Assembly: GCA_910586455.1 (NCBI GenBank)
Contig: CAJUHX010000003.1
Location: 1-64,000 of the forward strand
Reading direction: 5' to 3'
DNA length: 64,000 nucleotides
Source: an uncultured Muribaculaceae bacterium
Lineage (GTDB): Bacteria; Bacteroidota; Bacteroidia; Bacteroidales; Muribaculaceae
In this document: one piece after another, positions 49,631 to 58,742 of the stretch
Numbering within the stretch: the first letter of the stretch is position 1
How the letters are laid out: the number at the start of each line of letters is the position of its first letter
Program-made: the position numbers and the translations under genes
Notes under the pieces: model-generated
Seen by the model: only the letters and a program-made list of their open reading frames with translations
What the model was told of the DNA's origin: nothing
Database searches by the model: none

Positions 49631-50465
49631 AAAGCTGTCTGCTGCTGATTGATATGCCGTCGAGCAGCCCGAAGGCATACTCGCGCGATGCGTTTATAAG
49701 CCGTGTATCGTGAGCGTCGGAATTAACCAGTATGGTTGCTCCTGAGGCAAGCAGGCGCGGCAGATGGCGCATACCCGGAAAGAGGCGACCGTGCTGCTCA
49801 TAGCTTTTGGTGTTCACTTCCACTATTACTCCGCTTTCCGATATAGCCTCGAACATGCGGCTGATCCACGCGGCATACCAAGGCTCGTCTTCAATTCCCG
49901 GCTGCCATTGCGAGGCATTATGCGCCACTTTGTCGAAGTGTCCGAGAATGTCGAAACCTCCGGCCTCAATCATTTCGAGTGAATGTCGGAAATAGGTATC
50001 GACAACATAGCGTATGTTGCCTCCGAAATTCCGCTGCATGTTGTAGCGGAAACGCTCGAAATTGCCGTCTATGTCTACCAGCCTACCGTCCTGTGTGGGT
50101 ATGAAATGCACCGAGCCGATACTGTAGTCCAACCCGAGGTCGCGGAAATAGCTGTGCGACGGCCCCCACATGGGGCCCAGGTAGTCGATTTCCATACCGG
50201 CATAGAAGTTCACTCGGTCGCCGTAGCAGCGGCGTGCCTCGGCCACGTCGGCCAGATACCGGTCGACATCGGCCTGCGACATATTGCAGCTCGAATCTAC
50301 CGGTATGGGCGAATGCGGCGAAAAGCCGTAGTGCCTGAAACCGGCGGCCGCTGCCGCGGCGGCGAATTCCGCCACCGTGGCCCGGCCGTCGCAGTATTGG
50401 GTATGTCCGTGAAAATTGTACAGCCGGGTATCGGCTGCTATCTGTCTGAAATCTGGTCGGGACAT
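49617..50465 (-). CDS. PHP-domain histidinol-phosphatase-like protein
   Basis: 282 residues. PHP metal ligands are visible: NFHGHTQYCDGRA at the N-terminus, FSPHSPI, GMEIDYL, GSVHFIP and LGHFDKV with the C-terminal NSDAHDTRLI. The layout fits HisK-type histidinol phosphatase (histidine synthesis), although no other his gene is nearby. Its start codon overlaps the floA stop codon by 1 bp. Confidence 0.85.
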   Translation of the reverse strand: MSRPDFRQIAADTRLYNFHGHTQYCDGRATVAEFAAAAAAAGFRHYGFSPHSPIPVDSSCNMSQADVDRYLADVAEARRCYGDRVNFYAGMEIDYLGPMWGPSHSYFRDLGLDYSIGSVHFIPTQDGRLVDIDGNFERFRYNMQRNFGGNIRYVVDTYFRHSLEMIEAGGFDILGHFDKVAHNASQWQPGIEDEPWYAAWISRMFEAISESGVIVEVNTKSYEQHGRLFPGMRHLPRLLASGATILVNSDAHDTRLINASREYAFGLLDGISISSRQLYAET

Positions 50466-51448
50466 TATTTCTTAATCTGTGCCGAAGTTTCCGCAGGGCG
50501 GCCAAGCGACTCGCGCATGTTGGTGTCGGCCTCCATATTCTTGAGTCTGTAGTAATCCATCACGCCCAGATTGCCGTCGGTAAATGCCTTGGCCATTGCG
50601 CGAGGCAGTTCGGCCTCGGCCTCGATAACCTTGGCGCGTGCCTCCTGTGCCTTGGCTTTCATTTCCTGCTCCAGAGCTATTGCCATAGCACGGCGTTCTT
50701 CGGCCTTGGCCTGGGCTATGTTCTTGTCGGCCTGGGCCTGGTCGATCTGCAGGGCGGCGCCGATGTTCTTGCCTATGTCGATATCGGCGATGTCGATTGA
50801 GAGAATCTCGAAAGCGGTGCCGGAGTCAAGGCCCTTTTTCAGCACCAGACGCGAAATCGAGTCGGGGTTTTCGAGTACCTGTTTGTGCGACTCCGACGAG
50901 CCGATGCTCGACACAATGCCCTCGCCGACACGGGCCAGCACGGTATCTTCGCCGGCGCCGCCCACCAGCTGGTGGATGTTGGCGCGCACTGTCACACGGG
51001 CCTTGGCTATGAGCTGTATACCATCCTTGGCCACAGCGGTTACCGGCGGGGTATCTATTACCTTGGGGTTTACACTCATCTGCACGGCCTGGAACACATC
51101 GCGGCCTGCGAGGTCGATTGCGGTAGCCATCTTAAGCGACAGCGGTATATTGGCCTTTGAGGCCGACACAAGAGCGTGTACCACCTTCTCTACGTTGCCG
51201 CCTGCAAGATAATGGGCTTCGAGGTCGTCGCGGGTCACATCGGACAGTCCGGCCTTGTGGGCCTCGATCATGGCGCGCACTATTACCGACGCCGGCACCT
51301 GACGGATGCGCATCAGCACCAGCTGCAGCAGCGATATTTTCACTCCACTCACCCGGGCCGAAATCCACAGGAAGAACGGACAGTAGTAAAAGAACACCAG
51401 CAGCACGATTATGGCCGCCACAATGATCAAAATTACGGTTGTTTCCAT
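50465..51448 (-). CDS. floA: Flotillin-like protein FloA
   Basis: 327 residues. An N-terminal membrane-inserted hairpin (ILIIVAAIIVLLVFFYYCPF), then the SPFH/band-7 domain (RVTVRANIHQLVGGAGEDTV) and a C-terminal coiled coil of repeated Ala/Glu (IAQAKAEERRAMAIALEQEM). It matches the bacterial FloA (YqfA/UPF0365) family that organises membrane microdomains. It forms an operon with the PHP phosphatase and the U32 peptidase. Confidence 0.94.
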   Translation of the reverse strand: METTVILIIVAAIIVLLVFFYYCPFFLWISARVSGVKISLLQLVLMRIRQVPASVIVRAMIEAHKAGLSDVTRDDLEAHYLAGGNVEKVVHALVSASKANIPLSLKMATAIDLAGRDVFQAVQMSVNPKVIDTPPVTAVAKDGIQLIAKARVTVRANIHQLVGGAGEDTVLARVGEGIVSSIGSSESHKQVLENPDSISRLVLKKGLDSGTAFEILSIDIADIDIGKNIGAALQIDQAQADKNIAQAKAEERRAMAIALEQEMKAKAQEARAKVIEAEAELPRAMAKAFTDGNLGVMDYYRLKNMEADTNMRESLGRPAETSAQIKK

Positions 51449-51456
51449 TTATTAAT

Positions 51457-51481
51457 AATATTAGGGTTTAATATTAGGGTT
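51457..51481. repeat. Tandem 12-mer between floA and the PD40-like gene
   Basis: AATATTAGGGTT occurs twice, 13 bp apart, ending inside the stop codon of the upstream gene. Confidence 0.5.
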
Positions 51482-52694
51482 ATTGCATTCCTGTCTCATA
51501 TTTCACCACCTGATTGCGGGCGCGTTTGAGTTCGGCGCTGAGGGAGCTGCGACGGTGTTCGAGCGAGCGGATTTCGCCGGCAAGGTCGCGGGCACCGGAG
51601 GCATATCGGGCCCGCAGAGCCGACAGACGGTCGTCAATGTCGGCCTGCTCGCGCTGCAAGGCTATGACATTGGTCATGGCATGGCGCGCATCGGAGCTGC
51701 GGAAGTCCGACAGGTTGGTATACAGACGGCCTCCGGCCGACAATGTGAACAGATTGCCTCCACGTGCCAACTCACTCTCCGTCCGGCGCGGACTATGCAC
51801 CTTGGCCAGGCGCTCGCTGTAGTCGCGGCCGGAGGTCTGTGTGGCCTTGATGTCGGTGAGCAGTGCCAGCGAGGCTATGTCCTCGCGGTCTGCCGGATAG
51901 TTCACACGCACATCAGAGGGTACAAACACATAGATGTTCACTTTGCCGTCGGGGGCATTGCGGTCAGTGGCCCACCAGCCCAGACCGGATGCCTCGTCGA
52001 TTGCCAGCATATAGTCGTTGTAGGGCGAGTTATAGGGCATGCCCACGTTCTGTGGCACGGTGTACCCGCCTTCGTCGTTGCGGCGTGTCAGGAATATATC
52101 GTAGCCGCCTATCGAGCCTTCGCCGTCGGAGGAGTAGTACAGCGATATACCGTCGGCCATCAGGAAGGGATATGAGGCGTTTTCGCCCTGCCCAAGACCG
52201 GGGTCGAGCTCGCCTTCGCCCTCAATGGTGCCGTCGTCGAGAATCGAGGCGCCCATCAGCCGGCTCACGCCGTCGTCGCCGGGGGCGGCCCAGATAATCT
52301 CACGGCCACACTCGGGTGTGAAGGCTACGTCGGCGTAGTCGCTCTCACGACCGGTGCCGAGGGTCAGTCGTCCGGCCTCCGGGGCCAGCCGGTAGTTGAG
52401 GAAGAATGCTTCGGCATCGACGGTGAGCGAGTCGATTACCTCGATTTGCTCTACACGATCAAGCATATTGCGCATAGTAATGATACGCGCGCGCAAAGCA
52501 TCGAGGGCCTCGTTCTGCTCATCGGTGAGGCGTGTCTTCTTCGATTTGTTGGCCTTGGTTTCCCAGTTGTCGAGCAACTCCGACGCCTCGTCGAGGCGGT
52601 ATTGGTAGACCATCCCGGCAGCTTCTTCGAGGGGAGTTGCGGCCAACATCGGAAGTGCCGCCGCAATTGATATCGTAAGGAGAGTCTTTCGCAT
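51480..52694 (-). CDS. Secreted PD40-like beta-propeller protein
   Basis: 404 residues with signal peptide MRKTLLTISIAAALPMLAA. It has helical N- and C-terminal segments (KANKSKKTRLTDEQNEALD and LRARYASGARDLAGEIRSLE, coiled coil) around a central region with PD40-like blades (YPFLMADGISLYYSSDGEGS, GGYDIFLTRRNDEG). Such proteins interact with peptidoglycan or other envelope components. No catalytic residues seen. It precedes floA by 31 nt. Confidence 0.75.
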   Translation of the reverse strand: MRKTLLTISIAAALPMLAATPLEEAAGMVYQYRLDEASELLDNWETKANKSKKTRLTDEQNEALDALRARIITMRNMLDRVEQIEVIDSLTVDAEAFFLNYRLAPEAGRLTLGTGRESDYADVAFTPECGREIIWAAPGDDGVSRLMGASILDDGTIEGEGELDPGLGQGENASYPFLMADGISLYYSSDGEGSIGGYDIFLTRRNDEGGYTVPQNVGMPYNSPYNDYMLAIDEASGLGWWATDRNAPDGKVNIYVFVPSDVRVNYPADREDIASLALLTDIKATQTSGRDYSERLAKVHSPRRTESELARGGNLFTLSAGGRLYTNLSDFRSSDARHAMTNVIALQREQADIDDRLSALRARYASGARDLAGEIRSLEHRRSSLSAELKRARNQVVKYETGMQ

Positions 52695-52700
52695 ATATTT

Positions 52701-52715
52701 AAGAGGCTGTTTAAA
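52701..52715. repeat. 15-bp sequence shared with 42690-42704
   Basis: Second exact copy of AAGAGGCTGTTTAAA, in the gap between the PD40-like gene start and the VOC gene stop. Confidence 0.5.
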
Positions 52716-52719
52716 AGTC

Positions 52720-53094
52720 TTATTCGGTTATTTCCACCCGGTTGCCCTCAGGGTCGAGCACCACGCCCATATAACAGCCGTTGACTGCCACAAAGGGCTC
52801 GCGGGCCACTGTGTTGCCGTCGGTGCGCAGCAGCTCTATCAGAAAATCCACGCCCTGGCGTGAGCCTGTGCTCACGGCCAGATGCGCAGTGGTGGGTTGT
52901 GCCGACTGTTTGTCGCTGTGATGCAGAATCTCGAGGGACGAGGCCGACGGGTCGGACGAGCGCAGAAAGTAGCACTGCACGCCGCGGGCGGGGTCGCTGT
53001 AGAGTTCCGACGAACTCATGGCAAAGTAGCGCATGTACCAGTAGCGCAGCCGTTCGATGTCGTTGGCCTCGATGCCTATATGTGAAATTCTCAT
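52720..53094 (-). CDS. VOC family (glyoxalase/dioxygenase) protein
   Basis: 124 residues, one VOC module. RISHIGIEANDIERL at the N-terminus provides a first metal ligand (His), TTAHLAVST a second and NRVEITE the terminal Glu. Typical roles are glyoxalase I, dioxygenase or epimerase; the actual substrate is unknown. Its start overlaps the alaS stop by 4 bp, so the two are co-translated. Confidence 0.85.
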   Translation of the reverse strand: MRISHIGIEANDIERLRYWYMRYFAMSSSELYSDPARGVQCYFLRSSDPSASSLEILHHSDKQSAQPTTAHLAVSTGSRQGVDFLIELLRTDGNTVAREPFVAVNGCYMGVVLDPEGNRVEITE

Positions 53095-55718
53095 GCTTTG
53101 AGTTCGTTGATTATGGTGTTGAAGGCCTCGCCGAGTCCGTCCATGTCCTTGCCGCCGGCCTGTGCGAAGCCCGGCTGACCGCCGCCACCGCCTTTGATGG
53201 CCTTGGCTGCCGAACGCACCAGTGCCGAGGCGTTCTTGCCCGAGTTCACTATATCGTCGGTGAGCATTACTGTAAGCAGGGGTTTGCCGGCCTGGTCAAA
53301 GGTAGCGCCCACAAAGGCGGTGGGCTGCTTGGCACGCTTGCGCACTTCGAAGGCTATGTTCTTAACCATCTCGGGCAGGCGCGGACCTTTGAGTTCCACC
53401 AGGGCTATATCGCCCAGATAGGTGGCCTGCTGCATCAGCTGCACGGTCATATTGGCCACACGCTCGGCAAAGTATTCCTCAGCCTGCTTGCGCAGGGTGG
53501 CGTTCTCCTCTATCGACTTGCGCAGGGCACCCAGCACGTCGGGAGCGTTGTTGAACATGGCGCCAATCTGGCAGAGGGTATCGGAAACATTGTCGATAAA
53601 GTCCTCTACCTTGCTGCCGGTGATGGCCTCGATGCGCCGTATACCTGCGGCAATTGAGCTTTCGGAGAGTATGCGTATCATGCCTATGTTTCCGGTATTG
53701 GGCACATGGGTACCGCCGCAGAGTTCCACCGAGTCGCCGTAGCGTATCACGCGCACTTCATCGCCGTATTTTTCGCCAAAGAGGGCCATGGCGCCCATCT
53801 CGCGGGCTTCGGCAATGGGCACACAGCGCTTTTCGTCGCAGGCCATGGCCTGACGCACGCGTTTGTTGGCCAGATGCTCAACCTTGCGAATTTCTTCGGG
53901 AGTAAGTTTCTGGAAGTGGCTGAAGTCGAAGCGCAGCACCTCGGGCGACACGAACGAGCCTTTCTGCTCCACGTGTGTGCCCAGCACTTCGCGCAGGGCC
54001 TGGTGCAGCAGGTGTGTGGCGCTGTGGTTGCGCGAAGTGGCCATGCGGGCTTCGGTGTCGATTGCCGCGCGGAAGTCGGCTGCGGGGTCAGCCGGCAGAG
54101 TGGTGGTCAGATGCACTCCTACTCCGTTTTCACGCTTGGTGTCGTATATGTCGATGCTCCGGCCGGTGGCTGTGTCGGTAAGGGTGCCGCGGTCGCCGGT
54201 CTGACCGCCCATCTCGGCGTAGAAGGGGGTGCGGTCGAGAATTATCTGATAAAATTCGCGGTTTTTCTGTTTTACCTTGCGGTAGCGGAGTATGCGGCAT
54301 TCGGCCTCGGTAAAGTCATAGCCTACAAACTCCTGCTCGCCATCGCGCACAGTGACCCAGTCGGTGGCCTCCACGGCGGCAGCATTGCGGGCACGCGACT
54401 TCTGCGCTTCCATCTCACGGTCGAAGCCCTCGCGGTCGAGGGTCATGCTGTTCTCGCGCAGAATCAGGTCGGTGAGGTCAAGCGGGAAGCCGTAGGTATC
54501 GTAGAGTGTAAAGGCCTGCTTGCCGCTGATGCTGTCGCTGCCGGCCTTGCGTGCCTGGGCCATTGCGTCGTCGAGCAGGCGGATACCGTTCTCGAGCGTG
54601 CGCAGGAACGAGTCTTCCTCTTCCTTGATTACCCGCATGATGAGTTCGCGCTGGCCGGGCAGTTCGGGATAAGCCTCGCCCATCGAGTCGATGAGAGTGT
54701 CGACCAGGCGATACATGAATGCGTTTTTCTGCCCCAGGAAGGTGTAGGCATAGCGCACTGCGCGGCGCAGTATACGGCGTATCACATAGCCTGCCTTGGC
54801 GTTGCCTGGCAGCTGACTGTCGGCAATGGAGAATGCGATTGTACGCACATGGTCGGCCACCACACGCATGGCCACGTCGGCCTTGTGGTCCTTGCCGTAT
54901 TCCATGCCCGAGAGATCGGCGATTTTGCCAATCAGCGGGGTGAACACGTCGGTGTCGTAGTTCGAAGTCTTGCCCTGCAGGGCCATGCACAGACGTTCGA
55001 AGCCCATGCCGGTGTCGATTACCTTGGCGGGCAGGGGCTCCAGCGAGCCGTCGGCCTTGCGGTTGTACTGCATGAACACCAGGTTCCAGATTTCGATTAC
55101 CTGAGGATGGTCTTTGTTTACCATCTCGGCTCCGGGTATGAGGTTGCGCTCGGCCTGCGGACGCAAGTCGATATGGATTTCGGAGCAGGGGCCACATGGA
55201 CCGGTGTCGCCCATCTCCCAGAAGTTGTCGTGCTTGTTGCCGTTGATTATGTGATCGGCGGGCAGATGGCGCTCCCATATAGCGGCAGCCTCGTCGTCGC
55301 GGCTCAGACCTTCATCGGGCGCGCCTTCGAACACTGTGGCGTACAGGCGCTCGGGGTCGAGCTTGAGCACGTCGACCAGGTATTCCCATGCCCAGTCGAT
55401 GGCTTCTTGCTTGAAGTAGTCGCCGAACGACCAGTTGCCCAGCATTTCGAACATGGTGTGGTGGTATGTATCCATGCCCACTTCCTCGAGGTCGTTATGC
55501 TTGCCCGACACTCGCAGACACTTCTGCGAATCGGCTACGCGGGAGTACTTGGCCGCCTTATTGCCCAGAATAATATCCTTGAACTGGTTCATACCGGCGT
55601 TGGTGAACATAAGTGTGGGGTCGTCTTTGATGACCATAGGAGCGGAAGGCACAATGTGGTGTCCCTTTCCGGCAAAGAAAGTTTTAAACGATTCTCTGAT
55701 TTCTTTTGCAGTGAGCAT
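53091..55718 (-). CDS. alaS: Alanyl-tRNA synthetase
   Basis: 875 residues. Class II catalytic core (about 1-400) with TNAGMNQFKDIILG and MVNKDHPQVIEIWNLVF; an editing domain with HSATHLLHQAL and the CGGTHV zinc motif (about 560-670); and a C-terminal DHHA1 domain (GGGGGQPGFAQAGG). It charges tRNA-Ala and clears mis-charged tRNA. A -7 box at 55772-55779 precedes it. The gene overlaps the VOC protein gene by ATGA. Confidence 0.97.
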   Translation of the reverse strand: MLTAKEIRESFKTFFAGKGHHIVPSAPMVIKDDPTLMFTNAGMNQFKDIILGNKAAKYSRVADSQKCLRVSGKHNDLEEVGMDTYHHTMFEMLGNWSFGDYFKQEAIDWAWEYLVDVLKLDPERLYATVFEGAPDEGLSRDDEAAAIWERHLPADHIINGNKHDNFWEMGDTGPCGPCSEIHIDLRPQAERNLIPGAEMVNKDHPQVIEIWNLVFMQYNRKADGSLEPLPAKVIDTGMGFERLCMALQGKTSNYDTDVFTPLIGKIADLSGMEYGKDHKADVAMRVVADHVRTIAFSIADSQLPGNAKAGYVIRRILRRAVRYAYTFLGQKNAFMYRLVDTLIDSMGEAYPELPGQRELIMRVIKEEEDSFLRTLENGIRLLDDAMAQARKAGSDSISGKQAFTLYDTYGFPLDLTDLILRENSMTLDREGFDREMEAQKSRARNAAAVEATDWVTVRDGEQEFVGYDFTEAECRILRYRKVKQKNREFYQIILDRTPFYAEMGGQTGDRGTLTDTATGRSIDIYDTKRENGVGVHLTTTLPADPAADFRAAIDTEARMATSRNHSATHLLHQALREVLGTHVEQKGSFVSPEVLRFDFSHFQKLTPEEIRKVEHLANKRVRQAMACDEKRCVPIAEAREMGAMALFGEKYGDEVRVIRYGDSVELCGGTHVPNTGNIGMIRILSESSIAAGIRRIEAITGSKVEDFIDNVSDTLCQIGAMFNNAPDVLGALRKSIEENATLRKQAEEYFAERVANMTVQLMQQATYLGDIALVELKGPRLPEMVKNIAFEVRKRAKQPTAFVGATFDQAGKPLLTVMLTDDIVNSGKNASALVRSAAKAIKGGGGGQPGFAQAGGKDMDGLGEAFNTIINELKA

Positions 55719-55771
55719 ATTTTTGAAAATTTATCTTCATCTATTTAAATGCGCATGCGCGCAATTACATG

Positions 55772-55779
55772 CAAAGTTA
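55772..55779 (-). promoter_or_regulatory. -7 box of alaS
   Basis: TAACTTTG on the minus strand, 53 nt upstream of ATG 55718. The leader contains the palindrome GCGCATGCGC. Confidence 0.55.
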
Positions 55780-55892
55780 CAAAGTTTTTTGCGTATATGC
55801 AAATTTTACTTACACGCCGAGTCCGCGTCTCAGTCATGCACAGTCACGAAATGCCACATCAAAGATTTTTTTTGAAAAAAACTTCATAAAAT

Positions 55893-55923
55893 TTGTGTAT
55901 TCAAAATAATCGTTTTAACTTTG
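55893..55923 (+). promoter_or_regulatory. Promoter of the secreted-protein gene at 55997
   Basis: TTG (55893-55895), a 20-bp spacer and TAACTTTG (55916-55923), with a leader of about 70 nt. The rest of the 278-bp divergent gap holds nothing else I can recognise. Confidence 0.65.
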
Positions 55924-55996
55924 CCAAGTGCATAGCCATTGCAGGCCGTGCACAGTGAAATGAACTTTAAAATCAAACAATAATTATCATTTCCTT

Positions 55997-57268
55997 ATGA
56001 AAAAAGTTTACTCCGCATTGTTCGCCGCAGGCTTCAGCGCTTTCGCCTGCTCGGCTGCAAACCCCACTCCGGCATCTCCAGTACTGCCTCAGTTCAGCCT
56101 CGAGACTCTGAGCGCCGGAATCGGCAGCAACGTAACCGTAGCCAACAACTCTGCCAACGGCATGATGAAGGCTGCCGCAAACAACAATGCCCCCGCCACC
56201 CTCACAGGCCTCGACCTCTGCTTCAACTGGACCTACATTGCCCAGGATGGCCAGATGCCCATGTCGCAATCCCTTACACTCAGCCTTACCAAAACCGAAG
56301 ACGGTGTACAGTCCTATTCAGCCACCGGCTTCCTCGCAGGCATGATGGTTGAGGAAGTAAAACTCCACCCCATGGAACTGCTGTACGAACCTGCTACCGG
56401 TACCCTCGTGATTCCCGCTGCCCAGACTATCGCAGAGTTTAAGGGCGACAAATTTACCATATGGAACTATCGCAAAGATGACGATCGACTGTATTCCGGA
56501 ATAAACTTCTACTTCGAATACAACAACGGTACATTCGAGTGGAAAAACCCCATAGACGTGACTAACGATGCCGGCCAGCTTGAACCATTCACCACAAAGA
56601 GCCTCGTAGTCGGAGCCCTCAAAAGCGATGGAGTTTCAGCTATGGTTCAGGCAACCAATCTTGAGTTCCGCGTTGCTCAGGGCCGTATGTCCTACACCGG
56701 CGACCTTATCGACAAAAACACCGGCTCGACTATACCTACCAATGTTGAAGGCCCCCTGTTTACTTCGGTCGAAAATGGTCAGCTCATAGTAGAAAACTTC
56801 GGCTCGCCAAACTTCGAGTGGCTCGTTCCTTTCACCGTCAACACTGCCAACCAGACTATAACCTGCGAAAACGTACAACTTTTCTCCGAAGGCGGTGTTC
56901 CCTACTACCTGTCATCAGCCAAGGAACTCTTCAATGAATATGAAGACGAAGGCTCCTACAAAGTTGTGGCTCCCTACACCGTAGCTGACGGCAAGACAAC
57001 CGTGAATGTCGGTGAGTGGAACGCATTCGCATACGACGCCGCCACTAAGGAAGACGTAAACGCCTATGTAAAATTCTACAACACCAAGATGGTATTAAAC
57101 TTCGACCTCAACGCTATGTTTGCCTCAGTAGGCAACATCGCAGTTGACGAAGCCGACGCCAACGCTCCCGTAGAATACTACAACCTTCAGGGCGTACGCG
57201 TTATGAACCCCGAAAACGGCCTCTACATCCGTCGTCAGGGCAAGAACGTTACCAAGGTTATCCTCTGA
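55997..57268 (+). CDS. Secreted protein with C-terminal sorting-like tail
   Basis: 423 residues with signal peptide MKKVYSALFAAGFSAFACSA. A long beta-rich middle (YFEYNNGTFEWKNPIDV, VTVANNSANGMM) is followed by a tail YYNLQGVRVMNPENGLYI. The final motif, YNLQGVRV followed by GLYIRRQGKNVTKVIL, resembles type IX secretion sorting domains of Bacteroidetes, so surface display or release is likely, though no T9SS genes are in the window. Unknown function. Confidence 0.7.
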   Translation: MKKVYSALFAAGFSAFACSAANPTPASPVLPQFSLETLSAGIGSNVTVANNSANGMMKAAANNNAPATLTGLDLCFNWTYIAQDGQMPMSQSLTLSLTKTEDGVQSYSATGFLAGMMVEEVKLHPMELLYEPATGTLVIPAAQTIAEFKGDKFTIWNYRKDDDRLYSGINFYFEYNNGTFEWKNPIDVTNDAGQLEPFTTKSLVVGALKSDGVSAMVQATNLEFRVAQGRMSYTGDLIDKNTGSTIPTNVEGPLFTSVENGQLIVENFGSPNFEWLVPFTVNTANQTITCENVQLFSEGGVPYYLSSAKELFNEYEDEGSYKVVAPYTVADGKTTVNVGEWNAFAYDAATKEDVNAYVKFYNTKMVLNFDLNAMFASVGNIAVDEADANAPVEYYNLQGVRVMNPENGLYIRRQGKNVTKVIL

Positions 57269-57295
57269 TAACAATCCCGGTAATCAGATACACCG

Positions 57296-57326
57296 AAAAG
57301 GCCGCACCAAGTTGGTGCGGCCTTTT
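57296..57326 (+). terminator. Intrinsic terminator
   Basis: AAAAGGCCGCACCAA and TTGGTGCGGCCTTTT form 15-bp arms around one base, followed by a T run, 28 nt after the stop at 57268. Confidence 0.92.
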
Positions 57327-57332
57327 TGTGTT

Positions 57333-57362
57333 TTGCCAAATGACGATTTTTTATTAACTTTG
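57333..57362 (+). promoter_or_regulatory. Promoter placed 4 nt before the M23 peptidase start codon
   Basis: TTG (57333-57335), a 19-bp spacer and TAACTTTG (57355-57362), then CACC and ATG 57367. Both elements are strong, so the mRNA should start at or within a base or two of the start codon. Confidence 0.75.
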
Positions 57363-57366
57363 CACC

Positions 57367-58338
57367 ATGTCACGCAAAACATTCTACCGATACAACCCGG
57401 CCACCGACGGATACGAACGTGTATACCCGTCAGCCCGACAACGGCTCTGGAGCGTGTTGCGGCAGACAGTGATAGGCGTTGCAGCAGGTATTGGCGTGGC
57501 ATTGGCGGCATATTATATCATAGATTTTCCGCGCGAAAAAAAACTGCGCGACGAAAATCAGCGTCTGCGGGCAAGCGTAGAACTGCTCGACCGTCGCAGC
57601 GACCGCGCCATTGATGTGATGGAAGACATAATGGCACGCGACAATAACTTTTACCGAGTGATGCTTCAGGCCGACCCGTTGCCTCCGGGCCGACGTCTGG
57701 CAGGCCTCGAACGACAGCGCCTGTACGAAGAATACGACACCATGCCCGACTACAGCCTGGTTGGGGCCGTGACCGATAAGCTCGACCTGCTCGACCACAT
57801 GATTTATGCACAAAGCAACTCGTTCGACGAACTGCGGCAACAGGCTGCAAGCCTGAAAGACCGTGCCGAACACGTGCCGGCCATACCGCCTGTATCGGCA
57901 AAACACCTCAAGCAGATGGCCTCGGGATACGGCTACCGGCGCGACCCTGTGTACGGAACTTCGCGTTTCCACGAGGGTATGGACTTCGCGGCCGACATCG
58001 GCACCCCGGTTTACGCCACAGCCGACGGTGTGGTGGACTGGGCCGACTGGAAAAGCGCCTACGGCAATCTCATAGAGCTGCGCCACGGTTATAACTACAC
58101 AACACGCTACGCGCATCTGTCGAAAATTTTAGTTAAAAAAGGTCAGATGGTAAAACGCGGCGACCAGATAGGTCTGGTGGGAAACACCGGCAAAAGTACC
58201 GGCCCGCACCTGCACTACGAGGTTCACCTGGCCGGAAAGCACCAGAATCCGGTAAACTACTACTTCTACGACCTCTCACCCGAGGAATACGATGCCATGA
58301 TACGCCGGGCCGAAAATGCAGGACACGTAATGGATTAA
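57367..58338 (+). CDS. M23 family metallopeptidase
   Basis: 323 residues. An N-terminal cytoplasmic tail (MSRKTFYRYNPATDGYERVY, a conserved start in Bacteroidales), one transmembrane helix, coiled coils, and a C-terminal LytM/M23 domain with HEGMDFAADIGTP (zinc His and Asp), RYAHLSKILVKKG and GPHLHYEV (HxH). It cleaves peptidoglycan cross-links in the periplasm. It precedes a MerR regulator by 21 nt. Its promoter predicts a leaderless mRNA. Confidence 0.94.
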   Translation: MSRKTFYRYNPATDGYERVYPSARQRLWSVLRQTVIGVAAGIGVALAAYYIIDFPREKKLRDENQRLRASVELLDRRSDRAIDVMEDIMARDNNFYRVMLQADPLPPGRRLAGLERQRLYEEYDTMPDYSLVGAVTDKLDLLDHMIYAQSNSFDELRQQAASLKDRAEHVPAIPPVSAKHLKQMASGYGYRRDPVYGTSRFHEGMDFAADIGTPVYATADGVVDWADWKSAYGNLIELRHGYNYTTRYAHLSKILVKKGQMVKRGDQIGLVGNTGKSTGPHLHYEVHLAGKHQNPVNYYFYDLSPEEYDAMIRRAENAGHVMD

Positions 58339-58359
58339 CACGCGCCCACACACCGCTTT

Positions 58360-58683
58360 ATGGACGAATTAAACAAAAAATACTATAAAATCGGCGAGGT
58401 AGCCCGCATACTCGAGCTACCTCAAAGCACCCTGCGATTCTGGGAAAGGAAATTCAGCATCATAAGGCCACGGCGCAACGATCGCGGAACCCGCTTCTAC
58501 ACCCCCGGCGATATGGAGCGCCTGCGAATGGTAAAATATCTTGTTCACGAAAAGGGGCTTAAAATCGAGGCCGCGGTTGAGCAGGTAAACCGCAACCGCA
58601 GCAACGTAAGCCGCCGATTCGAGGTTATAGAACGCCTCAGAGCCATACGCACCACGCTCACCGATATTCTCGACGCACTCTGA
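58360..58683 (+). CDS. MerR family transcriptional regulator
   Basis: 107 residues. An N-terminal winged helix with YYKIGEVARILELPQSTLRF and WERKFSII typical of MerR, then a short C-terminal helix for dimerisation. No effector-binding Cys cluster is seen. It sits behind the M23 peptidase gene, as is common in Bacteroidales, so the two are probably co-transcribed. Confidence 0.93.
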   Translation: MDELNKKYYKIGEVARILELPQSTLRFWERKFSIIRPRRNDRGTRFYTPGDMERLRMVKYLVHEKGLKIEAAVEQVNRNRSNVSRRFEVIERLRAIRTTLTDILDAL

Positions 58684-58742
58684 TAGCAAACCTTTCGGCT
58701 TTTACTTTCGTTATAGCATAAAACTATGAAAAGTAAACGAAA

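Noticed and set aside
53706..55748. Long plus-strand open frame (680 codons) opposite alaS
   Set aside because: Entirely antisense to alaS, His/Val-rich by reverse codon bias, with no recognisable motif.
58699..58738. Imperfect inverted repeat before the PepSY-like gene
   Set aside because: Arms match only partly (CTAT and AAAGTAAA); not strong enough to list as a structure.
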